The notes under the pieces are model-generated. The model made no database searches and had not been told where the DNA came from. It worked only from the letters and a program-made list of their open reading frames with translations. Of a stretch of 7,835 bases of DNA, positions 1-5,411 are shown one piece after another. Every line of letters begins with the position of its first letter. Position 1 is the stretch's first letter. The DNA is from Brevundimonas sp. UBA5866. GTDB taxonomy: Bacteria; Pseudomonadota; Alphaproteobacteria; Caulobacterales; Caulobacteraceae. The position numbers and the translations under genes are program-made. The DNA lies in assembly GCF_002432125.1 (NCBI RefSeq), contig NZ_DJFS01000017.1:1-7835 (forward strand). The letters run 5' to 3'.

Positions 1-1
1 A

Positions 2-589
2 CTGATGGCGCAACGCGGAATAGACGTCAGCTACGAAACGATCCGGTGCTGGACGATCAAGTTCGGGCCTCTGATTGCACGGCGGCTGAAGAAACGGAGA
101 GTGCCCCCGACAGGCCGTTGGCATCTTGATGAGATGGTTTGCAAGATCGGTGGCCGACGCATGTATCTGTGGCGCGCAGTCGACGACGAAGGCGAGGTTT
201 TAGACGTCATCGTCCAGCGTCGGCGGGACACAGAGGCGGCTTTGAAGCTGATCAAACGTCTTTTACGCAACCAACCTGTCGAGCCGGAAACCATCACAAC
301 GGATGGGCTGGCATCGTACGGTGCGGCGCTTGAGCAGTTGGAACTGCGGCATCTTCACCGACCCGGCCGACTGCGAGATAACAACCGTGGCGAGAACTCT
401 CATCTACCGATCCGGCGACGAGAGCGGCAGCAGCGACGGTTTAAATCCCAAGCCTCAGCGCAAAGATTTCTCACCACGCACGCGGCGATCTACAACACCT
501 TCAACATCCAGCGCCATCTCATCAGCAGATCCACACTTCGTCGCTTTCGCGCCGATGCTGATACCGCTTGGGCGGCGGCTACCGTCTGA
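2..589 (+). CDS. IS6-family DDE transposase, 5'-truncated by window edge
   Basis: The protein catalyses DNA strand transfer for the left IS. The visible part begins at codon 36 by comparison with the second copy, so the Met at position 5 is internal (residue 37) and the true start lies outside the window. The full protein should be about 230 residues. Visible signatures are the end of the helix-turn-helix (DVSYETIRCW) and a DDE catalytic core. The core Asp in WHLDEM, Asp in TTDGLASY and Glu in ENSHLPIRR are residues 42, 100 and 130 counted from position 5, or about 78, 136 and 166 in the full protein. Here the catalytic Glu follows Gly (RGENSH), whereas the second copy has Val. The C-terminus ends in TAWAAATV and is followed by 52 bases up to the IS end. 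The gene looks functional, but its first 35 codons cannot be inspected. Confidence 0.9.
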   Translation: MMAQRGIDVSYETIRCWTIKFGPLIARRLKKRRVPPTGRWHLDEMVCKIGGRRMYLWRAVDDEGEVLDVIVQRRRDTEAALKLIKRLLRNQPVEPETITTDGLASYGAALEQLELRHLHRPGRLRDNNRGENSHLPIRRRERQQRRFKSQASAQRFLTTHAAIYNTFNIQRHLISRSTLRRFRADADTAWAAATV

Positions 590-622
590 AAATGAGCAGG
601 CTAGGGGGCTTTCGGCTTCGCT

Positions 623-641
623 CAGTTAAGCTGACAGCGCC
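623..641 (-). repeat. Terminal inverted repeat, right end of left IS
   Basis: Read on the minus strand from 641 this is GGCGCTGTCAGCTTAACTG. It matches the left-end repeat of the second IS (7130 onward, GGTGCTGTCAGTATAAC) at about 14 of 17 positions in the inverted sense. That fixes the IS right boundary at 641. The 8 bases just outside, TCTGATTT (642-649), are the expected target-site duplicate, whose partner would lie left of the window. Confidence 0.82.
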
Positions 642-642
642 T

Positions 643-720
643 CTGATTTCTCGACCCGGTCTTCGCGTACTGCGACGTCAGGCCGAAACCGCTTGGTCGG
701 CAGCGACGCAAATGGTCTAA
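643..720 (+). pseudogene. 3' fragment of a second IS6-family transposase
   Basis: Reading from 643, the frame gives LISRPG and then LRVLRRQAETAWSAATQMV before TAA. The intact left transposase ends HLISRST, LRRFRADADTAWAAATV. The shared LISR, LRR, (D/E)TAW and AAT in the same order identify this as the C-terminus of a homologue. The second IS (right edge of the window) also encodes LISRP at the matching place, but with different codons, so the fragment comes from a third, distinct isoform. Everything upstream of the Leu codon at 643 is replaced by the left IS. The fragment has no start and cannot make a transposase. Confidence 0.82.
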
Positions 721-734
721 AATCGGCAAGGGGA

Positions 735-755
735 GGTCTGATTTTTGCTCAGACC
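735..755. other. 7-bp inverted repeat in the IS remnant tail
   Basis: GGTCTGA (735-741) and TCAGACC (749-755) form a perfect 7-bp stem with a 7-base, T-rich loop. It lies between the transposase stop and the terminal repeat of the older IS. No T-run follows the stem on the plus strand, so it is not a clear terminator. It may be a subterminal structure of that IS. Confidence 0.45.
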
Positions 756-757
756 GA

Positions 758-773
758 TTAACTTGTCAGCGCC
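758..773 (-). repeat. Degenerate terminal inverted repeat of the older IS
   Basis: On the minus strand from 773 this reads GGCGCTGACAAGTTAA. The right end of the left IS reads GGCGCTGTCAGCTTAA; 13 of 16 positions agree. Its distance from the remnant transposase stop matches that of the intact element, which supports position 773 as the old IS boundary and so 774 as the start of the cargo. Confidence 0.72.
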
Positions 774-1017
774 CTGGCAGGGTATCGTGTTGAAAAAGCC
801 GGCCAACTGACGCGCCTGCCGGCGTGAGTTTTCTTGGTTGCGCGTCCCTGAGCGGCGGATGGGCTGGTCAGGGACGCAATCCTCGCATCTCGCGGGTATT
901 TCTTTGAACGGATTAACAGACACGGTTCTTTCGCGCGACTGTCGTTCCGAATTCTCCGAGCTTTGCATTTAGCTTCGTGAACGCTGGCTAAGCGTCGCCT
1001 TAGTAGAGGGGGCGTTC
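774..1017. other. Leader/regulatory region upstream of the cargo genes
   Basis: About 245 bases without a credible gene. From left to right it holds a GTGTTGAAAAAG stretch (788-799) that resembles the ends of several unrelated IS families but is too short to assign. Two GCCGGC palindromes follow (798-803 and 818-823), then the inverted repeat at 842-877 and a 5' leader hairpin at 976-1020. TTGAAC at 904-909 could serve as a -35 element, but no good -10 lies 16-18 bases downstream, so I do not call a promoter. I see no convincing tandem Pho-box-like repeat. The promoter for the three cargo genes should still lie here, unless transcription enters from the IS. Confidence 0.5.
842..877. repeat. 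Perfect 10-bp inverted repeat, candidate operator or hairpin
   Basis: GCGTCCCTGA (842-851) and TCAGGGACGC (868-877) are exact reverse complements separated by 16 bases. The structure lies 140 bases before the first cargo gene and has no following T-run, so a regulator binding site or a leader hairpin is likelier than an intrinsic terminator. The centre-to-centre arm spacing of 26 bases also leaves room for a dimeric or tetrameric DNA-binding protein. No regulator gene is present in the window. Confidence 0.5.
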
Positions 1018-1020
1018 ATG
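976..1020 (+). promoter_or_regulatory. Leader hairpin that pairs with the start codon of the first cargo gene
   Basis: CGTGAACGC (976-984) can pair with GCGTTCATG (1012-1020) over nine base pairs, one of them G-U, and the right arm contains the ATG at 1018. Inside it a second stem forms between CTAAG (988-992) and CTTAG (999-1003) with a 6-base loop. The ribosome binding site AGAGGGGG (1005-1012) then lies mostly in an internal loop, with its last G paired. If it forms in RNA, this fold would hide the initiation codon and limit translation until opened by heat, a ligand or a protein, or by active ribosome loading. The complementarity is seen directly; a regulatory role is inference. Confidence 0.45.
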
Positions 1021-2190
1021 GTACCGCGTAACCAAATCAGATCGATTGTTCCGGCCTTAATGATCCTCGGGACGTCGCTGGCAGGCATTCAGACTTCTAC
1101 GGCCGAGGCTCGCGAGATCGCCGCGACAGCGCTGCCTTTGACCCAGAATGGCGGCACATGGGATGCCGGTCATGTGCAGGGCATTGCCATCGATCGCGTC
1201 AACGGTTTCATCTATTATTCCTTCACCGATCTGCTGGCCAAATACGACTTCCAAGGCAACCTCGTGGGGACGCTGGTCGGCTGGACGGGGCACCTCGGCG
1301 ATCTGGCGTTCAACCCCGAGAACGGGAAGCTCTACGGCTCGCTGGAGTATAAGGCCGACGAAGCCTTCTATATTGCCGTCATCGACGTGGCGGGTCTGGA
1401 TCGTGTTGGGGTTTCGGCGGCTGCGTCGCCCTTCCAGACCGTTCATCTCGCAGAGGTGGGCAGGGACTACGCCGCCGACATGGACGGCAATGGCCGGTTC
1501 GACGGCAACATCGCCGAGACACCGGATCATCGCTATGGCGCATCGGGCATCGATGGCGTGGCCTTCGGCCCGCGCTTCGGATCAAAAGATGGTCCGCAAC
1601 TCCTGACCGTGGGCTATGGCATCTATAGCCACACGGGCCGCACCGATAACGATCATCAGGTGCTGCTTCAGTACGATGTGTCGGGCTGGGATGAGCTGGC
1701 GCGTCCGTTGGTCGAAAGCCAGCCGCACCGCAGCGGCCCAACAACCCACGGCGGCAAGTATTTTGTCCGCACCGGCAACACCACTTACGGCGTGCAGAAT
1801 TTGGCCTATGACGCCGCCAGCCAGCGCTGGTTCATGGGTGTCTATGCTGGCCGCAAGCCGCACTTTCCGAACTATCTGATGTTTGCCGTCGAGGCGGATG
1901 CCCGACCGGTCATGGGCGACCTTGTCGGCGTGCTCGCTGCCGACGGAAACGGCTGGGAGCAGGGGCTGCTGTTGCCGCTCGCCGATGACGGTCTGCGCGA
2001 TCCCGCTACCGGTATTCGGGGCTGGAACCAGAAATCCGATGTCGGACTGGAGCCTGTCGGGGATGGCCTTTTCTATCTGGCCGTCAACTCCGGCGGTCGC
2101 GGTGCCCAGACCGCCGACATCGCCCTGATGCGCTGGACGGGAAATCCCGACCAGCCATTCCTTCCCGTGACCCCCCCGACGTCCCGTTGA
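1018..2190 (+). CDS. Secreted beta-propeller-like protein of unknown function
   Basis: A 390-residue exported protein whose family I cannot name with confidence. The start is supported by GAGGGGG 5 bases upstream. Residues 1-31 form a Sec signal peptide with a hydrophobic core (IVPALMILGTSLAG) and an AEA cleavage site; there is no lipobox Cys. The mature part repeats a blade-like motif of small residue, hydrophobic strand, Asp/Asn turn and Tyr-rich strand: HVQGIAID (52-59), GHLGDLAFNP (91-100), SGIDGVAFGP (176-185), GVQNLAYD (258-265) and DVGLEPVGDG (341-350). This suggests a propeller of about five blades, as in NHL, SMP-30 or phytase-like folds. DMDGNGRFD (154-162) is a DxDxNGxxD calcium-loop pattern. 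Conserved-looking His52 and His92 open two blades and could bind metal. It is the first gene of the unit, 67 bases ahead of the receptor gene. A hydrolase, lactonase or substrate-binding role all remain possible. Confidence 0.75.
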   Translation: MVPRNQIRSIVPALMILGTSLAGIQTSTAEAREIAATALPLTQNGGTWDAGHVQGIAIDRVNGFIYYSFTDLLAKYDFQGNLVGTLVGWTGHLGDLAFNPENGKLYGSLEYKADEAFYIAVIDVAGLDRVGVSAAASPFQTVHLAEVGRDYAADMDGNGRFDGNIAETPDHRYGASGIDGVAFGPRFGSKDGPQLLTVGYGIYSHTGRTDNDHQVLLQYDVSGWDELARPLVESQPHRSGPTTHGGKYFVRTGNTTYGVQNLAYDAASQRWFMGVYAGRKPHFPNYLMFAVEADARPVMGDLVGVLAADGNGWEQGLLLPLADDGLRDPATGIRGWNQKSDVGLEPVGDGLFYLAVNSGGRGAQTADIALMRWTGNPDQPFLPVTPPTSR

Positions 2191-2197
2191 GGCCAAA

Positions 2198-2213
2198 CCC
2201 TGCCTCGGCAGGG
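2198..2213 (+). terminator. Intercistronic hairpin, possible attenuator
   Basis: CCCTGC, CTCG loop, GCAGGG form a perfect 6-bp stem (7 if the loop closes to TC) beginning 7 bases after the stop of the propeller gene. The following bases, TGACCTCTTTCCC, are only mildly T-rich, so termination would be partial. A role in mRNA stability or partial read-through between the first gene and the receptor gene is equally plausible. Confidence 0.45.
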
Positions 2214-2257
2214 TGACCTCTTTCCCAATCCATTTTTCAATCGTTCGAGTGTTTTCA

Positions 2258-5200
2258 ATGAAAGCGCGTTCTTTCCATCTGTCTGGCGTCAGCCTGCGTG
2301 CACTTGCCATCCTCTCGTCTGTGACGGCGGCGTGCGCCGTCGCTCTGCCCCAGGTCGCGATGGCCGACACGGTCGTGGCACAGTCTCAGGTCGATACCGG
2401 CGCGGTGCGCGGCCGCGTGTTCGACACCGTGTCGGGCGAATATATCCGCAACGCCGAAGTGCGTGTCGCGGGCACCAATATCGTGGCCTATACCGAAGAC
2501 AGCGGCCTGTTCCGCCTCAGCGGCGTGCCCGCAGGTTCGGCTACGCTGATCGTGCGCTATGCCGGTCTTCAAGATGGCCTTGCGGAGGTGACGGTTGCCG
2601 CTGGTCAGACCGCAACGGCGGATGTGCAGCTATCCGCCCTGTCGTCGGCGGGCGGTAACGCTGTCGCGACGGTGGACGAGGTTGTGGTCACGGCTGCGCG
2701 CGGTGGTCAGGCCAAGGCCCTGATGGAACGCCGCGTGGCCATGAACGCCAAGAACGTGGTGCCTGCCGACAACTTCGGTGCCCTGACCATGGGCGACGTT
2801 GGCGAGTTTATGAAGTCCATGCCGGGCCTGTCGCTGGATTACACCGAGGTGGACGCCACGGCGGTGCGCATTGGCGGTCTGCCGCCGAAATACTCGACCT
2901 TCACCATGGACGGCGCGCGTATGGCGACGGCCACGTCCAACAACAATTCGGGCCGTCAGAACTCGTTCGAACAGATGTCGATTACCGGCATCGACATGAT
3001 CGAGCTGAACCACACCCTGTTGGCCAGTATGGATGCGGACTCGCCGGGCGGCAGCATCAATCTGCGCAGCCGCTACGCATTCCAGCTTCCGGAACGCCAG
3101 ATCCGCTTCCAGCTTGGTGGCGTGGCGACCTCTGACTCGGCCCTGTCGCCTCACTATATGCCGGACGACAAGAAGCACTCCAGCATCTTCCCGTCGGCCC
3201 AGTTCAGCTATGCAGACGTCTATATGGACGGCCGTCTGGGTCTGGCGTTCAGTGCCAGCCACAATGCCAACTATGTGCAGCAGGACCGCATCCAGACCGA
3301 TTGGTCCTACCTGCCGGACGGCCGTGTGATCCCGTACCAGGTGATGTGGCGTCCGGGGCCAAAGATGACCTCGCGTACGGCGGCCAATCTGGCGCTGGAC
3401 TACCAGTTCACCGACCAGTTGGTGTTTTCGCTGCGCAGCAACTACTCGTTCTATGACGTCGAGTATTTCAACCAGTACACCTATCTGAACTTCGGCACGA
3501 CCAGCCGCTCGTATACCACGCCGGACTCGACCGGCACCCGCATCGAAGTGAATCCGGATGGTCGCAACACCCGCCTCTATACCGGTTATTCGCACCGTTA
3601 TGCCGGTACGCCGACCTATCTGATCGCGCCGAAACTCGAGTACAAGGGCGAGACTTGGGAAGCGGCTCTGCGCGGTAGCCTGTCGGGTGCCGAGTTCAAC
3701 TTCCGCGACACCAGCAAGGGCTTCTTCCAGCGTACCGATACCCAGTTGACTGGGATCGGCTTCCTGATGGAGCGTGACAGCCCGCGTTCGAACGCCTGGT
3801 ACCTGACGCAGACGGCGGGCCGCCCGTGGGGTGATCCGGCCAGCTTCAACCGCGATATGGATATCGGCAACAACATCCGCACGGCAGAGTCCGACGCCAA
3901 GAACGAGATGATGTCGCTGAACTTCGACGTGAAGAAGCGCCTCAATCTGGGCAATGTCCCATATACGCTGATGGCCGGCCTCGGTAGCCGCTCAAATGAC
4001 TGGGCCACGAACGAAGGCTCGTGGCAGCAGTTCCAGTATGTGGGCCCGAACGGCGATCTGAGCCAGATGTCGCCTGAGGCCGGTGTGCCTGCCACCCAGA
4101 AATACCGCTTCGAAATCATCGGCTTCGATGCCGGTAATATGAACACCCAAGGCTGGCGCGCCGACAGCAACTACGGGATGTACGACATCTACCGCGAGCA
4201 TCCGGACTATTTCGTTCCTGACGAAGTGGGCAATCTGAAGCGCCGTCTGGATAACAACAAGCGCGTTCAGGAAGACATCACCTCGGCCTATTTCGAAGGC
4301 AATGCCGATGCTGGGCGCGCGCGCTTCAACCTCGGTCTGCGCTATGAAAACACCGAGACCGCAGCGCGTGTTGCCGTCATCCGTCCTGTCAAGGAAGTGA
4401 CGGAGGCTGGCCTGTCCGTCAGCACCGTCGAAGGGCTGATGTACCAGTACAACAACGGCACCTATCAGGATCGCAAGGGCCAGTACGACGACTGGTTCTG
4501 GAGCGGTGGTGCGAAGTTTGACTTCACCGACCGTCTGGTGGGTCAGGCCTCGTTCAGCCAGTCGATCCTGCGTCCGGACTACGGCAATCTGGGTGGCGTG
4601 GTTTCGGTCAATGACGAGACCATGATGGTCACCGTGCCGAACCCCGAACTGCTGCCGGAGCGTTCGACCAAATACTATCTGAGCCTGCAGTACTATCTGC
4701 CCGCTTCGGGCCTGATCGGCTTGTCGGCCTATCAGCTGGATATGGAAGATATGCAGGTCACCGGCATGACGGTGAACCCGGAGGATGTCGGCTTCGATTC
4801 GAATGAATATGCAGGCTATACCTTCCGCAGCGCGCAGAACCTGCCGGGTACCAGCACCAACCGCGGCTATGTGGCCGAGTACAACCAGCAACTGAGCTTC
4901 CTGCCGGGAGTATGGAAGGGGCTGGGGGTGAATGCCTCGATCACCTATCTGGATCCGGATGGCGAGCGTCAGGGCACGCCAAAACAGTCGGCAAACTGGG
5001 GCGTGCGCTACCAGATCGGCCGGTTCGACTTCAACCTGAATGGCAACTGGCAGTCGAAGTACCGTGTCAGCGGTCTGAACAACACGCCGACCACGGCCAA
5101 CAACGGCATCCTGTACCATACCGCCCGCGAGCTGTGGAACGTGAGCGTCAACTATAAGATCAACGACAACTTCGATCTGATGCTGGCTGGCCGCAACATT

Positions 5201-5302
5201 TTCAACTCGCCGGACATCATCTACTCGAACGAGCGCGACCGTGTGCAGCAGTACACCGTCTATGGCTCGATGTGGAACATCGGCATCAAGGGCGTTTTCT
5301 AA
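2258..5302 (+). CDS. TonB-dependent outer-membrane receptor with carboxypeptidase-regulatory-like domain
   Basis: A 1014-residue outer-membrane importer driven by TonB-ExbBD. I chose the ATG at 2258 because MKARSFHLSG begins a normal signal peptide (basic start, hydrophobic core to about residue 30, AMA site at 34-36). An in-frame GTG at 2213 would add 15 residues and overlap a hairpin. No strong ribosome binding site is visible. Residues about 47-127 match a carboxypeptidase-regulatory-like fold (GAVRGRVFD, then GLFRLSGVPAG and a TATADVQL end). DEVVVTAAR (140-148) is the TonB box. The plug follows to about residue 272, with IGGLPPKYSTFTMDGARM (205-222), ITGIDMIEL (242-250) and DADSPGGSINLRSR (259-272). 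The remainder is a 22-strand-type barrel ending in the aromatic beta-signal YGSMWNIGIKGVF (1002-1014). The style matches large receptors of Caulobacter relatives and sphingomonads. The substrate is unknown; linkage to PhoD points to an organophosphate or phosphate-ester compound rather than a siderophore. Confidence 0.93.
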   Translation: MKARSFHLSGVSLRALAILSSVTAACAVALPQVAMADTVVAQSQVDTGAVRGRVFDTVSGEYIRNAEVRVAGTNIVAYTEDSGLFRLSGVPAGSATLIVRYAGLQDGLAEVTVAAGQTATADVQLSALSSAGGNAVATVDEVVVTAARGGQAKALMERRVAMNAKNVVPADNFGALTMGDVGEFMKSMPGLSLDYTEVDATAVRIGGLPPKYSTFTMDGARMATATSNNNSGRQNSFEQMSITGIDMIELNHTLLASMDADSPGGSINLRSRYAFQLPERQIRFQLGGVATSDSALSPHYMPDDKKHSSIFPSAQFSYADVYMDGRLGLAFSASHNANYVQQDRIQTDWSYLPDGRVIPYQVMWRPGPKMTSRTAANLALDYQFTDQLVFSLRSNYSFYDVEYFNQYTYLNFGTTSRSYTTPDSTGTRIEVNPDGRNTRLYTGYSHRYAGTPTYLIAPKLEYKGETWEAALRGSLSGAEFNFRDTSKGFFQRTDTQLTGIGFLMERDSPRSNAWYLTQTAGRPWGDPASFNRDMDIGNNIRTAESDAKNEMMSLNFDVKKRLNLGNVPYTLMAGLGSRSNDWATNEGSWQQFQYVGPNGDLSQMSPEAGVPATQKYRFEIIGFDAGNMNTQGWRADSNYGMYDIYREHPDYFVPDEVGNLKRRLDNNKRVQEDITSAYFEGNADAGRARFNLGLRYENTETAARVAVIRPVKEVTEAGLSVSTVEGLMYQYNNGTYQDRKGQYDDWFWSGGAKFDFTDRLVGQASFSQSILRPDYGNLGGVVSVNDETMMVTVPNPELLPERSTKYYLSLQYYLPASGLIGLSAYQLDMEDMQVTGMTVNPEDVGFDSNEYAGYTFRSAQNLPGTSTNRGYVAEYNQQLSFLPGVWKGLGVNASITYLDPDGERQGTPKQSANWGVRYQIGRFDFNLNGNWQSKYRVSGLNNTPTTANNGILYHTARELWNVSVNYKINDNFDLMLAGRNIFNSPDIIYSNERDRVQQYTVYGSMWNIGIKGVF

Positions 5303-5323
5303 ACCGCTCTGACCTCTGAACAG

Positions 5324-5357
5324 CTGTGGCCGCGCGATCACCGTCGTGCGGCCACAG
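5324..5357 (+). other. Strong hairpin between receptor and phosphatase genes
   Basis: CTGTGGCCGC (5324-5333) and GCGGCCACAG (5348-5357) are exact reverse complements. Inner C-G, G-C and A-U pairs with two wobbles can extend the stem to about 15 pairs around a 4-base loop. It starts 22 bases after the receptor stop and lacks a T-run. It most likely blocks 3' exonucleases or lowers read-through into phoD, so the receptor and the phosphatase could be made in different amounts from one transcript. Confidence 0.6.
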
Positions 5358-5411
5358 TGCCAATAGGGGCAGATGCCGGACATCGCCCCGTTATTAATCT
5401 CGGGATTGCAA

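Larger units (their letters stand above)
1..641 (+). mobile_element. Left IS6-family insertion sequence, 5' end outside window
   Basis: This is the right-hand part of an IS6-type element. It holds a rightward transposase ending at 589 and a terminal inverted repeat ending at 641. Aligning it with the second copy (7130 onward) places base 1 about 174 bases inside the element, so the intact IS would be about 815 bases, normal for this family. Family membership rests on the single DDE transposase with an N-terminal helix-turn-helix and on short terminal repeats starting GG(C/T)GCTGTCAG. The terminal repeats differ from those of IS26 and IS6100, so I give no IS name. IS6 elements move by replicative or targeted conservative cointegration and commonly bracket accessory genes. 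Whether its 5' end is intact cannot be seen. Confidence 0.9.
642..773 (+). mobile_element. Remnant of an older IS6-family element interrupted by the left IS
   Basis: These 132 bases are the 3' tail of a different IS6-family element. They encode the last 25 codons of a transposase ending with TAA at 718-720. A 53-base untranslated tail follows and ends in a degenerate copy of the same terminal repeat at 773. Stop codon to IS end is 52 bases in the left IS and 53 here, and the encoded C-terminus aligns with the left transposase (see next entry). The remnant begins exactly where the left IS ends, so the younger IS most simply inserted into the older one; the older element's 5' part may lie left of the window or be lost. 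Confidence 0.8.

Noticed and set aside
623..641. Identity of the ISs with IS26 or IS6100
   Set aside because: The terminal repeats and transposase residues belong to the same family, but the repeats differ from those two elements. I assign only the family.
642..649. Target-site duplication shared by the inner edges of the two IS copies
   Set aside because: The inner flanks read TCTGATTT (642-649) and CGAGCCGG (7122-7129) and do not match. Duplications would be expected on the outer flanks or around each IS, beyond the window.
940..962. CTGTCGT as half of a phosphate-regulon (Pho) box
   Set aside because: Only one half-site is present; the sequence 11 bases downstream does not repeat it, so a PhoB site is not supported.
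717..968. Minus-strand reading frame of 83 codons ahead of the propeller gene
   Set aside because: Its 3' part overlaps the older IS remnant and its middle covers the inverted repeat at 842-877. No ribosome binding site or recognisable domain is visible, so it reads as chance coding potential.
2213..2257. GTG at 2213 as the receptor start
   Set aside because: It would start inside the 2198-2213 hairpin and place 15 extra residues before an otherwise typical signal peptide that begins at the ATG at 2258.
5373..5411. ATG at 5373 as the phosphatase start
   Set aside because: The purine-rich stretch before it is too close to the ATG, and the 13 added residues would sit ahead of a normal twin-arginine signal starting at 5412.
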